64,000 nucleotides of DNA, taken from NCBI RefSeq assembly GCF_048323655.1, contig NZ_JBLUWW010000001.1, forward strand, positions 124,001 through 188,000. Reading direction: 5' to 3'. Both the position numbers and the translations under genes were made by a program. The stretch comes from Salinimicrobium soli (GTDB lineage Bacteria > Bacteroidota > Bacteroidia > Flavobacteriales > Flavobacteriaceae). The number at the start of each line of letters is the position of its first letter. Position 1 is the stretch's first letter. Below the pieces are notes generated by a model. That model did no database searches. It was given only the letters and a program-made list of their open reading frames with translations, and had not been told where the DNA came from. Shown here piece by piece: positions 34,560-43,554 of this stretch.

Positions 34560-36362
34560 TTACCGGGAGGCTTTTTCTTCTTCTATCCAGGAATTGATCT
34601 TGTTCTCCAGGAGTTCCAGCGGAATACATCCTGTCTCGAGCACCTGGTTATGGTATTTCCTGATGTCAAATTCATCTCCCAATTCGGCTTTTGCCTTGTC
34701 GCGCAACTCCATGATCTTGAGTTGCCCTATCTTATAAGACAGCGCCTGGCCGGGATTGGCCATATAACGTTCAATTTCCGAAATTACACTGGCTTCAGGT
34801 TCGGCTTCGTTTTCCAATGAATACTGGATCGCCTGTTCGCGCGTCCAGCCTTTGCTGTGCAAGCCGGTATCTACCACCAGGCGTACGGCGCGGTGCATCT
34901 CTGCTCCCAGCATTCCGAAGTACTGGTAGGGATCTGTGAAAAGCCCCAGCTCCTTTCCTAAAGACTCCGAATACAAGGCCCAGCCTTCGCCATAACCGCT
35001 ATACCAAAGCGTTTTCCGGAATTCTGGCAGGTTCTCGTTTTCCTGCGTCAGGGAGATCTGGTAATGATGCCCCGGAATGGCCTCGTGCAGGAATAATGAT
35101 TCGTCGCTATAAATATTATAGGTAGTGGCATCGGGCACGGGCACATAAAAGATACCGGGACGCGTACCGTCCAGCGACCCCGGATTATACTCGGCACTGG
35201 CCGAAGCTTCCCTGAATTCCTCCGTGCGACGCACTTCAAACGCCGTCTTTGGAGTCATATCAAAGAGTTTGCTGATATTGGGTTTCATGCGCTCATGGAT
35301 CTCATTGAAATGTACGATCACCTCTTCGGCCGTGTCAAAAGGCATTAGGTCTTTATTGTTGCGCACATAGTTAAAGAATGATTTAAGGTCGCCCTCATAC
35401 CCCACCTGCTCTTTCACCTTCTCCATTTCGGCAGAGATACGGGCCACTTCGGCCAGTCCCAACCGGTGGATCTCTTCGGCAGTCATATCTGTGGTGGTGT
35501 ACAGCTTTATCTGGTGTTTATAGAATTCTTCTCCCTTCGGCAGGGCGGCAATTCCGCTGCTGCTCCTTCCTTTCGGCAGGTATTCCTTCTGCATGAAATC
35601 GTGCATCTTCTCATAGGCCGGAATCACCTTTTCAGAAACCATTTTTCGGTATTTCTCAGCCAGTTCGGTTTTTTCAGCTTCAGTAAAACTATCGGGGAAA
35701 TTCCTGGCCGGGCTAAAGAACAGGTGGTCTTCCACCTCTCCGCCGGTCATGGCCTTCATCTGCGGAACGACCTTCTGAATAAGAGAGGCCGGTAAAACAT
35801 AACCTGCCGCCATCCCTTCACGAATGCGGGTTTCAGCCGAATTGAACCAGGTGAGATAAGCATCTACCCGCTTCAACCAGTTCTCATAGTCCTCCACCGT
35901 TTTGAATGGCTGGGCCCCGGCACCACTGGCCAGCTGCCCCACGAACAGGTTCACAGACCACATCTGGTTGATGGGCATATATTTATCCATATCAAATTCC
36001 AGGCTCTCCAGGTTCACATTACATTCCCACATGAGAATGTCCTTGCTCATTTGTTGCACTTCGGAAAGCTCTTCGTCCTCAAAAGCGGCCGCCTTATTAC
36101 GATATTCAGTAAAGTAGTTCTTCAGCTTTTGCCGGTATTCATCAGAAAGAAAGTTGGGAAAACGGTCATTGTAGCGCATATCCCCTGCCATGGTCGCTGC
36201 AATAGGATTCAGTTTCAGGCCATCTTCATAGTAATCGGCCAGCACCTTATCAAATTCTGAAGCAGTCTCAGTTCGGGCTTCCCCCGTGGTTTCGATCTTT
36301 TCATTCTTACAGCCAATCAGTAAAAAGACTGCAAAAAGCGGAAGTATAATTTTCTTAAACAT
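34560..36362 (-). CDS. DUF885 family lipoprotein (putative metallopeptidase), paralog 2
   Basis: 600 residues. Lipobox in FAVFLLIGCKNE (Cys18). The family motif LHEAIPGHHYQ places His426 and Glu427 as in the protein encoded at 1078-2793. C-terminal blocks such as RYMANPGQALSYKIGQLKI and ALYSESLGKELGL are shared with that paralog. Exported, lipid-anchored; substrate unknown. Confidence 0.88.
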   Translation of the reverse strand: MFKKIILPLFAVFLLIGCKNEKIETTGEARTETASEFDKVLADYYEDGLKLNPIAATMAGDMRYNDRFPNFLSDEYRQKLKNYFTEYRNKAAAFEDEELSEVQQMSKDILMWECNVNLESLEFDMDKYMPINQMWSVNLFVGQLASGAGAQPFKTVEDYENWLKRVDAYLTWFNSAETRIREGMAAGYVLPASLIQKVVPQMKAMTGGEVEDHLFFSPARNFPDSFTEAEKTELAEKYRKMVSEKVIPAYEKMHDFMQKEYLPKGRSSSGIAALPKGEEFYKHQIKLYTTTDMTAEEIHRLGLAEVARISAEMEKVKEQVGYEGDLKSFFNYVRNNKDLMPFDTAEEVIVHFNEIHERMKPNISKLFDMTPKTAFEVRRTEEFREASASAEYNPGSLDGTRPGIFYVPVPDATTYNIYSDESLFLHEAIPGHHYQISLTQENENLPEFRKTLWYSGYGEGWALYSESLGKELGLFTDPYQYFGMLGAEMHRAVRLVVDTGLHSKGWTREQAIQYSLENEAEPEASVISEIERYMANPGQALSYKIGQLKIMELRDKAKAELGDEFDIRKYHNQVLETGCIPLELLENKINSWIEEEKASR

Positions 36363-36559
36363 GGTACAATTTTTAAATGCGGTTTGTAAGTTAGAAAAAA
36401 TGATGCTTTAGAGACTAAGCAGGCTTCGGAAGACTTTCTTAAAATTTCAGCAATCCCGACGGCTTTCTTCTTCTGAAGCAGCTAATTTTTCAGAAAAAAC
36501 CTGAAAATTTTAATAGCATGAAATTCAATAAGTTCCGATATTTGTAAAAAGTGTCACCG

Positions 36560-37126
36560 ATGAAAATTGCTTCCGACAAGCTGATAGAAGACCTGATCAA
36601 ACGCACGCGACATAATATCGCCCAAGCCGAAAAGCTGCGTACACGGTCCCTGGCAGATCTCAACGAGAAGAGAACGCCTACCAGCTGGAGTGCCCTGGAA
36701 TGTCTCGAACACCTCAATCTCTACGGGGATTTTTACCTGCCGGAGATTAAAACCAGGCTGAGCAATAATCAAACTACCGCCGAACCGCTCTTTAAAGCGG
36801 GGATCCTGGGAAATTATTTCGCCAATGCCATGTTGCCCAGCGAAAACATGCACAAAATGAAGACCTTCAAAGACAAGAATCCCAATGGCAGCAGCCTGCG
36901 CAAGACTTGTATTGACCGCTTCCTCTCCCAACAGGAACAGCTACTTGAACTGCTGGAGCGCTCCCGAAAGTTCAGCCTTAACAAGACAAAAACAGCGGTG
37001 AGTATTTCTAAATTCATAAAACTGAAACTGGGAGACACTTTTAGGGTGCTTATCTATCATAACCAACGCCACATCTTGCAGGCTTATAAAGCCGTGGGTG
37101 CGGAAGCCGAATTCAAGGCGGCCTGA
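36560..37126 (+). CDS. DinB-fold (DinB_2) protein, paralog 2
   Basis: 188 residues from ATG 36560; a GTG nine bases upstream is in frame but the paralog's alignment supports MKIASDKLIEDLI as the start. It has the same four-helix pattern and histidines (CLEHLNLYGDFYLPEI, IYHNQRHILQAYK) as the protein encoded at 32733-33317. Role unknown. Confidence 0.88.
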   Translation: MKIASDKLIEDLIKRTRHNIAQAEKLRTRSLADLNEKRTPTSWSALECLEHLNLYGDFYLPEIKTRLSNNQTTAEPLFKAGILGNYFANAMLPSENMHKMKTFKDKNPNGSSLRKTCIDRFLSQQEQLLELLERSRKFSLNKTKTAVSISKFIKLKLGDTFRVLIYHNQRHILQAYKAVGAEAEFKAA

Positions 37127-37150
37127 AAATGCCATTTTTGAAGCATAAAA

Positions 37151-37180
37151 AACCCCTTCTGTAGCAGAAGGGGTCTTATT
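37151..37180. terminator. Bidirectional terminator
   Basis: AACCCCTTCTG-TAG-CAGAAGGGGT with T-rich sequence on both sides, between the convergent DinB-fold gene (ends 37126) and NTF2-like lipoprotein gene (ends 37196). Confidence 0.88.
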
Positions 37181-37195
37181 TTTCATAATAGATCG

Positions 37196-37684
37196 CTATT
37201 CCTCCATCTCATCCTCTCCCATGTCATCTGAAATATCCATGACTTTTACCTTCCAGTCATCTGAAGCTTCATCCCGCTCCCAGATAAAAGTATAGGTGCC
37301 GGTAAAATGGGTGGTGTCATTTTCATGTATGCCATGGTTGAAGACACCGGTCTCATAAGCAATGTTTCCGGAAGCGCCTTTGTGAATGGCCTCCATCTTA
37401 AGATCTCTCATCCCCGTAGAAGCCATATCTACCCATGGGGCAAGGCTGTCTTTAGGCCATCTTTTGCCGTTCATGACCAGGACAGCATCGCCGGTCATCA
37501 TCCCACGCACTTCCTCTGGCTTATTGCTGTTCCAGGCCTCTTCCCATTCTTTCGAGATCACATCAGGATTCGACACCTCTTCGGCAGTAATGGTCTCTTC
37601 CTCCACCTTGCGTTCATTTGCGTCATCACAGGCTCCTGCAAACAGCAACAAACCCATTAGCGGTAAAATCTTCAAAATTCTCAT
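37196..37684 (-). CDS. NTF2/SnoaL-like (DUF4440 type) lipoprotein, copy 1
   Basis: 162 residues. Lipobox LLLFAGACDD (Cys19). The mature domain has the DUF4440-like order WEEAWNSNKPEEVRGMMTGDAVLVMNG, then FTGTYTFIWERDEASDDWKVKVMDIS. No catalytic residues are conserved in the family. The next gene downstream of it on the minus strand is far away; the upstream neighbour at 37844 is a paralog. Confidence 0.8.
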   Translation of the reverse strand: MRILKILPLMGLLLFAGACDDANERKVEEETITAEEVSNPDVISKEWEEAWNSNKPEEVRGMMTGDAVLVMNGKRWPKDSLAPWVDMASTGMRDLKMEAIHKGASGNIAYETGVFNHGIHENDTTHFTGTYTFIWERDEASDDWKVKVMDISDDMGEDEMEE

Positions 37685-37757
37685 ATCATTTATTTAAGGT
37701 TAATACTTAGTAATGGCAGCCGAAATATTTAAGGGTGGGCTTTCGACTGAAAAAAAA

Positions 37758-37801
37758 GGCTGCCAATAAGCGATGTGAAAAAATAATCACTTTTGGCAGC
37801 C
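37758..37801 (-). terminator. Terminator after NTF2-like copy 2
   Basis: GGCTGCCAA ... TTGGCAGCC with a long 26-nt loop, and T8 on the minus strand. It separates the two paralogous lipoprotein genes. Confidence 0.8.
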
Positions 37802-37843
37802 CAAAATTGGTTGTTAGTTTCTCAGGGGAAAAAAAGGGGTTCT

Positions 37844-38338
37844 TTAATTGTTCTCCGCATCGGGCATTTCAGGGAGATCTACTTCCGGAGAAATATCCAT
37901 AAGCTTGATCTTCCATTCATCATCTGCACGCTCCCAAACCACGGTATAGGTTCCGGCCATCTGCATGGTATCACTGGCAGTGGTACCGTGAGTATAGGTA
38001 CCGGCTTCAAAAGCGAAATCTTCGCCTTTTTTCTTAACCACAGGAGTGGTCCTCAGGTTCTTCATCCATTTTGAACTGTTGTTGATCCAAGTGGTCACGC
38101 TGTCATTGCGATGCGCTTTCCCTTCCATGAACAGCACAGCATCATTTGCAGTTGCTGCCCGTAGGCTGGTGGAATCATTAGCATTCCAGTCATCGCGCCA
38201 TTCGCCCATGGCGGCATCAGCATCCCAGTTATCTTCCACAACTATTTCATCTTCTACAGCAACTTCTTTTTCTCCATCATTACAGGCTCCTAAAAAGAAA
38301 ATAAGAGAAAATACCGGAATCAATTTTAAAAACTTCAT
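37844..38338 (-). CDS. NTF2/SnoaL-like (DUF4440 type) lipoprotein, copy 2
   Basis: 164 residues, lipobox FSLIFFLGACND (Cys19). The domain is collinear with copy 1: WRDDWNANDSTSLRAATANDAVLFMEGKAHRNDSV and MAGTYTVVWERADDEWKIKLMDISPE. A tandem gene duplication is the simplest origin, although a strong terminator now separates them. Confidence 0.8.
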   Translation of the reverse strand: MKFLKLIPVFSLIFFLGACNDGEKEVAVEDEIVVEDNWDADAAMGEWRDDWNANDSTSLRAATANDAVLFMEGKAHRNDSVTTWINNSSKWMKNLRTTPVVKKKGEDFAFEAGTYTHGTTASDTMQMAGTYTVVWERADDEWKIKLMDISPEVDLPEMPDAENN

Positions 38339-38514
38339 ACGTTAAAATTTTAAAAATTACATTCTAATTTACCTAAAGATGAAGTATAAAATAAATTTTT
38401 TCACCCTTTTTAGACCAAATACCTATTTTTTTAGTCAAAACGCAGGAAAGCTCCTTCAAATGCTATCAGCTTGATTTTCAGAATATTGTTTAACTTGTTG
38501 AAAAACAACAGCAA

Positions 38515-39147
38515 ATGAAAAAAGCAGGTATTTTACTGGCAGCCCTTTTCCTGCAGGTCTCCTGTGTACAATCCCAGGAAAAAGAGGTCGCGGAACCACA
38601 TTTGGTGGGTGGGCCCTGTGAAGGATGTGAGGCAATTCTGGAATATGGAGACCAAAACCTCAACGCGGTTGACACCCTTCCCGAATTTGAGGAAGCCGAA
38701 AAGAAGCTGAAGGTTCAGGGAACTATTTTTCAGGCCGATGGTAAAACCCCGGCCGAAGGGGTGGTACTTTATATACATCATACCAATACAGCCGGAATCT
38801 ATCCCACTCGCGGTGACGAAACCGGGTGGGGCCGCCGCCACGGTTATTTACGCGGATGGGTAAAGACCGGAAAGGATGGGAAATACACCTTTTACACCCA
38901 GGTGCCCGGCACTTATCCCAGCAGGGACGCTCCGGCACATATTCACCCCTACATTCTGGAACCAAATGGCAAATATTACTGGCTGGGAAGTTACTTTTTT
39001 GAAGATGATCCTTTGCTGGATGCTGAAACTATAGATGAGAATCACCGCGGTGGCTCTTCGGGAGTGGTAAAGCTTCAAAAAGAGGAAAATTACTTTGTAA
39101 TCAACCGCGACTTTGTGCTGGGGAAAAACATTCCGGATTACGACTGA
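38515..39147 (+). CDS. Intradiol ring-cleavage dioxygenase-like lipoprotein
   Basis: 210 residues. Lipobox in LFLQVSCVQSQ (Cys17), then a protocatechuate-3,4-dioxygenase-type beta sandwich. Candidate Fe(III) ligands are present: Tyr in TAGIYPTRG, Tyr in RHGYLRGW and two His in PAHIHPYI, with a nearby conserved Arg. Secreted or lipid-anchored members of this family occur in many bacteria without aromatic-degradation genes, as here, so the substrate is unclear. Confidence 0.85.
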   Translation: MKKAGILLAALFLQVSCVQSQEKEVAEPHLVGGPCEGCEAILEYGDQNLNAVDTLPEFEEAEKKLKVQGTIFQADGKTPAEGVVLYIHHTNTAGIYPTRGDETGWGRRHGYLRGWVKTGKDGKYTFYTQVPGTYPSRDAPAHIHPYILEPNGKYYWLGSYFFEDDPLLDAETIDENHRGGSSGVVKLQKEENYFVINRDFVLGKNIPDYD

Positions 39148-39192
39148 CCTATTTGTCCCTTTATTTATTGCAGTAGCCGGAGATCTCAGGAA

Positions 39193-39226
39193 GTTAAAAA
39201 TCTGTTATTTGCCAATCCCTTAACGG
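39193..39226 (+). promoter_or_regulatory. 34-bp shared upstream element, copy 1 (SDR gene)
   Basis: Begins GTTAAAAA, has the identical core CTGTTATTTG, and ends TTAACGG, 49 bp before the SDR start codon. It matches 27 of 34 positions of the element at 40034-40067. Likely a promoter or activator site for one regulon; the SigZ-type sigma gene nearby is a candidate reader (inference). Confidence 0.6.
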
Positions 39227-39275
39227 GCTTTGCCGCTGTTTCCCCCGACCTTAAAGAGAAACAAAAATTACAATT

Positions 39276-40007
39276 ATGCAGTTACAGGACAAGGTGGCCG
39301 TTGTTACGGGTGCCAGCAGCGGAATTGGAAAAGCCATCGCAAAAGCCCTTTCCGCAGAAGGTTGCAAACTGGTGCTTGCCAGTCGCAGTATGGAAAAACT
39401 CTCCCAGGTACAGGAAGAACTGAAAAATCCCGCCATGGTGGTGCGGATGGACGTCAGCAATTCTGAAAGTGTTTCGGGAGCCTTCAAAGACATCTGGGAC
39501 GAGTTTGGGCGTGTAGACATCCTGGTTAATTCCGCAGGGGTAATGCCGCTTAGCTATATGAAGAACCGGCATGTGGAAGAATGGCTGCAGACCATTGAAG
39601 TGAATGTTAAAGGTACCTTACGTTGCATCAATGAGGTTTTACCGGCTATGAAGACCCAGAAAAACGGACATATCGTAAATATAGCTTCGGTTGACGGGAA
39701 AGAATTATATGAAGGTGGTGCAGTTTACGGAGCTTCCAAAGCTGCAGTGATCGCCCTTTCCAGGGCCATGAGAATGGAACTTTCTCCGGAATTCAACATC
39801 AGGGTCACCGCCATCGAACCGGGAACAGTTGCTACCAACCTCCGGGAAGACATCACCGACAAGGAACTTCTGGATGATAAGGATTATTCAGGAGACGAAC
39901 CAAAACTCCAACCCAAACACATTGCAGATGCTGTATTTTATGCAGTAAGTCAGCCGGATGAGGTAAATGTCAACGAATTACTCATAAAACCCACCGGAAA
40001 GTCGTAA
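39276..40007 (+). CDS. SDR family NAD(P)-dependent oxidoreductase
   Basis: 243 residues. Rossmann motif VVTGASSGIGKAIA, NSAGVMP (NNAG equivalent), catalytic Ser in NIASVDG and the YxxxK pair in VYGASKAAVIALS. Classical SDR of the YdfG-like type; substrate unknown. Shares an upstream element with the following gene. Confidence 0.92.
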   Translation: MQLQDKVAVVTGASSGIGKAIAKALSAEGCKLVLASRSMEKLSQVQEELKNPAMVVRMDVSNSESVSGAFKDIWDEFGRVDILVNSAGVMPLSYMKNRHVEEWLQTIEVNVKGTLRCINEVLPAMKTQKNGHIVNIASVDGKELYEGGAVYGASKAAVIALSRAMRMELSPEFNIRVTAIEPGTVATNLREDITDKELLDDKDYSGDEPKLQPKHIADAVFYAVSQPDEVNVNELLIKPTGKS

Positions 40008-40033
40008 AAACAGGCAAAATCGGTCAAAAAAGG

Positions 40034-40067
40034 GTTAAAAAACTGTTATTTGGAAACTTTTTAACGG
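40034..40067 (+). promoter_or_regulatory. 34-bp shared upstream element, copy 2 (small gene)
   Basis: Same element as at 39193-39226: GTTAAAAA, CTGTTATTTG and TTAACGG blocks at identical spacing, 52 bp before the ATG at 40120. The near-equal distance to both start codons supports a promoter role. Confidence 0.6.
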
Positions 40068-40119
40068 TAAACGCGCCCATTAATGACGATATTGAGATCA
40101 AACCACAAAAACTATAACT

Positions 40120-40314
40120 ATGAACATGAAGAATGACGTTAAGAAAGTAGCAAAAAAGGGAGCTGAACTATGGGCTGCCAAAAAAGGTTTACAATGGACC
40201 GGAAGCCTTCTCAAATGGGGAGCTGTTGCCGGAGCCGGATACCTGGGTTATAAATACTACAAGAAAAACGAAGATACTATTAAGGACAAATTGCACACCA
40301 GCTCTGTGCACTAG
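40120..40314 (+). CDS. Small YtxH-like protein with one glycine-rich membrane segment
   Basis: 64 residues (or 62 from the second ATG). A basic N-terminus (KKVAKKGAELWAAKKG) is followed by a single hydrophobic stretch, LLKWGAVAGAGYLGYKYY, and a charged tail. Small proteins of this kind are often stress-induced. Preceded by the 34-bp element and followed by a strong terminator. Confidence 0.7.
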   Translation: MNMKNDVKKVAKKGAELWAAKKGLQWTGSLLKWGAVAGAGYLGYKYYKKNEDTIKDKLHTSSVH

Positions 40315-40343
40315 TCATTAATGATTTTCGATATAAATGAAGA

Positions 40344-40372
40344 GGAGCAGCTATTGTAGCTGTTCCTTTTTG
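40344..40372 (+). terminator. Terminator of the small YtxH-like gene
   Basis: GGAGCAGCTA-TTG-TAGCTGTTCC followed by TTTTTGTTTTT, 30 bp after the stop codon at 40314. It lies directly next to the end of the convergent sigma-factor gene. Confidence 0.85.
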
Positions 40373-40375
40373 TTT

Positions 40376-40972
40376 TTAGCAACCGGTTTCCCCGGATGGC
40401 TTTTTGGATGCATAACATTGTAAAGCCTCACAACTTCCCTTGACTTCAAAGGCGCTTAACTGCCCATTCTGGTCCACCTCGAAATGTATACATTCGGTGA
40501 TCTCATCTTTTAGAAGTTTCCTGCCGCGCTGGATCCTGGTTTTCGCCGCCGTGAGGGTCAAGCCCAGTCTCAGCGCCACTTCCTGCTGCGGCAGACCTTC
40601 AATATCTGCCAGTCTCAACGGTTCGGCATATTTCTGCGGAAGTAACTGCAAGAGCGGCGCAATGAATTCCGAAGCTTCCAGGTAGACGCCATTCTCCTCT
40701 TCCTGCTCCACATCTTTGACCAATTCAACCGTTTTACCTTCTTTCTTAAAATGATCCATACAGGTGTTATAGGCTATCTGGAAAAGCCATGACCTGATAT
40801 TTCTAATGCTCCTGCCAGAACAACAGGAAGCATAGACCTTCATCAAAACTTCATGAGACAATTCATTAGCGGTGTCACCGTCTTTAACGATCTTGAGGAT
40901 ATAATTGCGGAGAGCATCCTTATAGCTCATCCAGTACTCAGAGATCGCATCGTATTTTCGCAGTTCGATCAT
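40376..40972 (-). CDS. sigZ: ECF-type RNA polymerase sigma factor, SigZ-like
   Basis: 198 residues. Region 2 (LSHEVLMKVYAS, IRNIRSWLFQIAYNTCMDHFKK) and region 4 (LPQKYAEPLRLADIEGLPQQEVALRLGLTLTAAKTRIQRGR) are clear. A C-terminal tail with Cys residues (GSCEALQCYASKK...GETGC) marks it as SigZ-like rather than a generic ECF factor; the cysteines could bind metal or sense redox state (inference). No anti-sigma gene is adjacent. Confidence 0.85.
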   Translation of the reverse strand: MIELRKYDAISEYWMSYKDALRNYILKIVKDGDTANELSHEVLMKVYASCCSGRSIRNIRSWLFQIAYNTCMDHFKKEGKTVELVKDVEQEEENGVYLEASEFIAPLLQLLPQKYAEPLRLADIEGLPQQEVALRLGLTLTAAKTRIQRGRKLLKDEITECIHFEVDQNGQLSAFEVKGSCEALQCYASKKPSGETGC

Positions 40973-41036
40973 AGTTGTTCTTGCTAATTCCGAATCCTAA
41001 TTTGAAAATTTTTTTTGAAATACAGGCATCTGCATC

Positions 41037-41183
41037 TTACATTTTATAATGTAACCAGTGTTTTGTTATGGTAGGCATATTCTCCAGGAAAAGGGTAACC
41101 CGTTCTTCCAGATTAAACGAGGTTTTCTTTTCACAAACTTCCAGAGTACAGGTTCCATCTCCGTTTATTTTAAAATTTTCCAT
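41037..41183 (-). CDS. Small hypothetical protein (48 residues)
   Basis: Starts at ATG 41183 (MENFKINGDGTCTLEVCEKKTSF); a longer frame adds a peptide with no resemblance to coding sequence. Contains two Cys (TCTLEVC) and ends HWLHYKM. It lies between the sigma gene and the polysaccharide operon on the same strand. Not recognised; the Cys pair, like the sigma factor's tail, might fit a metal or redox theme. Confidence 0.5.
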   Translation of the reverse strand: MENFKINGDGTCTLEVCEKKTSFNLEERVTLFLENMPTITKHWLHYKM

Positions 41184-41252
41184 GCTATAAGATTTTTGGT
41201 TCTTTAATAGCAAGACGGAAGAGGCATCAAAAAGACGCAAAAAAAGCGAAAA

Positions 41253-42692
41253 TTAATTTGAAGCTTCAGGTTTATTGAAGCCGGTACGGGTCATATCACC
41301 CCAACCTTTATTCCCCCGGATTTTTTCCCAGTTGCCTATGATAGCGGCATAAACCGTGAAAGGATGAAAGATAATGGGTTCCAGTAATGCCGCCATTACA
41401 AGCTTCCAATGGTCTGATAAGGTTTTATAGCGCCTGTAGGTAGATTCTTCGGTGTACAAAGCCATCATGGAAAACATGACCGCAAAGGCATAGACGAACA
41501 ACAGGAAAAGGAAAAAGAACTTCCAGCTTAAGATCCCCAACACCACCAGCAGGATGGTGATAAGAAGTCCGCTGACCTCCACAATTGGCGCATAATATTC
41601 GAAGAACAGCCAGTAGGGGTAACTCAATAATCCCAGGGTTTTATATTTCGGATTAAGAAGCATTTTGCGATGGGTGAAGAGAGTCTCAATCGTACCACGC
41701 ATCCACCGGCTGCGTTGTTTCCGAAGGATCTTGTAAGTTTCGGGAGCTTCGGTCCAACAAAGAGGATCGGGAATATATTGCACCGAGTAGGGCTCTTTGC
41801 GCTCTATCATGTACCGTCGCATCCTTACGATGAGCTCCATATCTTCCCCAACGGTTTTGGTATCATACCCACCGCAAGCCACGGCTATCTCGCGGTCAAA
41901 CATTCCGAATGCACCACTTATGATCAGCAGCCCATCCAGTTTACTCCACGCCATACGGCCGAGAATGAAAGCCCGCAGGTATTCGATCACCTGAATTCGG
42001 GCCAGCATTTTTTCAGGCGCACGTACCTCCATAAGTTTCCCCGATTTGATGACGCAGGAATTGGCAATCCGAACTACTCCCCCGGTTGCAATGGTGCGGG
42101 TGCCTGACTGTTCCATATAAGGTTTGGCCAGCTTCAGCAGCACATCCTTATCCATGATACAATCCACGTCAATACACACCAGGTACGGATTTTTGGAGAT
42201 GTTGATCCCGGTATTAAGGGCATCGGCTTTCCCGCCGTTCTCCTTATCCACCACTATCAACCTGGAATAGGCAGGATTGGAGGAAACATAAATGGCTTTT
42301 ACCTCTTTTGTAGGGATCTGCGGATGATATTTTCTATCAGATAGTACGAGGTCAAACTTTTCAATCAGCAACGGAATGGAGTTATCCTTGCTCCCGTCAT
42401 TGACCACGATCACATCAAAGTTGTTGTAGTTGATCGACAGCAGGGAGCGCACATTCTCCTGTATCGTCCTGCCTTCATTATAGGCCGGAGCAATAAGCGA
42501 AACATGCGGTGCCGAATCCAGCGCCAGCAAGGCGTTGTAATTGACGAATTTATTCCTTCGCAAATAAGATTTCAGGGAAACGCCCGAAATTGCTGCCAAA
42601 ATAAGGTAGGAGGTCATTACTGTCACTGCAAAGAGCAGGATCAGATAATTGAATCCGTAGATAAACCAGTCTAAAAGTTCATTTCCTGTCAT
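41253..42692 (-). CDS. Processive family 2 glycosyltransferase (PgaC/hyaluronan-synthase-like)
   Basis: 479 residues. One N-terminal and several C-terminal membrane helices surround a GT2 domain: SLIAPAYNEGRTI, VIVVNDGSKDNS, CIDVDCIMD (DxD), VGEDMELIVRM and the processive-type acceptor/translocation motif KQRSRWMRG (QxxRW). The layout is that of inner-membrane exopolysaccharide synthases. Last gene of an operon with a helical membrane protein, a response regulator and a hybrid kinase. Confidence 0.9.
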   Translation of the reverse strand: MTGNELLDWFIYGFNYLILLFAVTVMTSYLILAAISGVSLKSYLRRNKFVNYNALLALDSAPHVSLIAPAYNEGRTIQENVRSLLSINYNNFDVIVVNDGSKDNSIPLLIEKFDLVLSDRKYHPQIPTKEVKAIYVSSNPAYSRLIVVDKENGGKADALNTGINISKNPYLVCIDVDCIMDKDVLLKLAKPYMEQSGTRTIATGGVVRIANSCVIKSGKLMEVRAPEKMLARIQVIEYLRAFILGRMAWSKLDGLLIISGAFGMFDREIAVACGGYDTKTVGEDMELIVRMRRYMIERKEPYSVQYIPDPLCWTEAPETYKILRKQRSRWMRGTIETLFTHRKMLLNPKYKTLGLLSYPYWLFFEYYAPIVEVSGLLITILLVVLGILSWKFFFLFLLFVYAFAVMFSMMALYTEESTYRRYKTLSDHWKLVMAALLEPIIFHPFTVYAAIIGNWEKIRGNKGWGDMTRTGFNKPEASN

Positions 42693-42693
42693 A

Positions 42694-43554
42694 TCAATAG
42701 GCCGGTTCTGCCCGGTTGAGCACCCGGGCGATCTCGTTCTTTAATTTTTCATCTTTCGTCTGCAGGTAAAATTCCGACAGGCGGGTATAGAATTCCGAAG
42801 ATTCGTAATACGCAATTAGTCTTACCGCCAGCAAGACTATGGACCGGTTCCTGCTCTTTAGCAGGTTACCCAGATCGCCCGGGGCCGGGATCTTATATTT
42901 TTTTACCGTGAACAGAATATTACTCTGCACCCAGTCATTTAGATAAAGTCCGGATTCCTGAAATTTAAGGATCTCACTAATGCCTTTCATTTTGATGATC
43001 CCTAACAACACCTCGGTCTTTACCAGCGGGTTCTTATGAATGATATGAGCAGCGATCCTGGGGTAAGATTGATTGTGGTTAAGGGTAGACAGATCTCTCA
43101 CTGCCTCTACAATATTTGTCCAGTTGCAGGATTCCAGCTTTTTGAGGGAATAGTTCACAAGACCAGATTCCACATAGAACTGCTCCAGTTTTTTACCATA
43201 GGTTCCGCTGTAACTGTGGTGCAGGGAAATAATAGCCTTAATAGCTACCCGCTGAAAAAGGGGAATTGCAAACATCTTTTTTAAAGCCTTGTCCTGCAGT
43301 ACTTCCTGCAGCGACAGGCCTTCAAACAGGTACCGAAAAAGAACATTTTCGATCTGTTCCTGGTAGACCTTTTTCCGTTTGTCTTCAGAAAGGTGCCCCA
43401 GCTTTTTATAAAGGGTCAGAAAAAAGAAGAAAAGGCTCAATGCGATACTGATACCAATGAGCACTAATACCCACATGAAGGCTTCTGAAAATTCTGATGC
43501 CCCTGTGGTTGCGATAAGATCGCTTTTATTTATCAAAATAGAAAAGGACTTCAA
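42694..43554 (-). CDS. HEAT-repeat-like membrane protein
   Basis: 286 residues. A membrane helix near residues 25-50 (MWVLVLIGISIALSLFFFF) is followed by alpha-helical repeats such as VKTEVLLGIIKMKGISEILKF, NRSIVLLAVRLIAYYES and KLKNEIARVLNR, reminiscent of HEAT units. The gene abuts its neighbours (0 bp to the regulator gene, 1 bp to the glycosyltransferase gene), so a scaffold linking signalling to synthase activity is plausible. Confidence 0.75.
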   Translation of the reverse strand: MKSFSILINKSDLIATTGASEFSEAFMWVLVLIGISIALSLFFFFLTLYKKLGHLSEDKRKKVYQEQIENVLFRYLFEGLSLQEVLQDKALKKMFAIPLFQRVAIKAIISLHHSYSGTYGKKLEQFYVESGLVNYSLKKLESCNWTNIVEAVRDLSTLNHNQSYPRIAAHIIHKNPLVKTEVLLGIIKMKGISEILKFQESGLYLNDWVQSNILFTVKKYKIPAPGDLGNLLKSRNRSIVLLAVRLIAYYESSEFYTRLSEFYLQTKDEKLKNEIARVLNRAEPAY

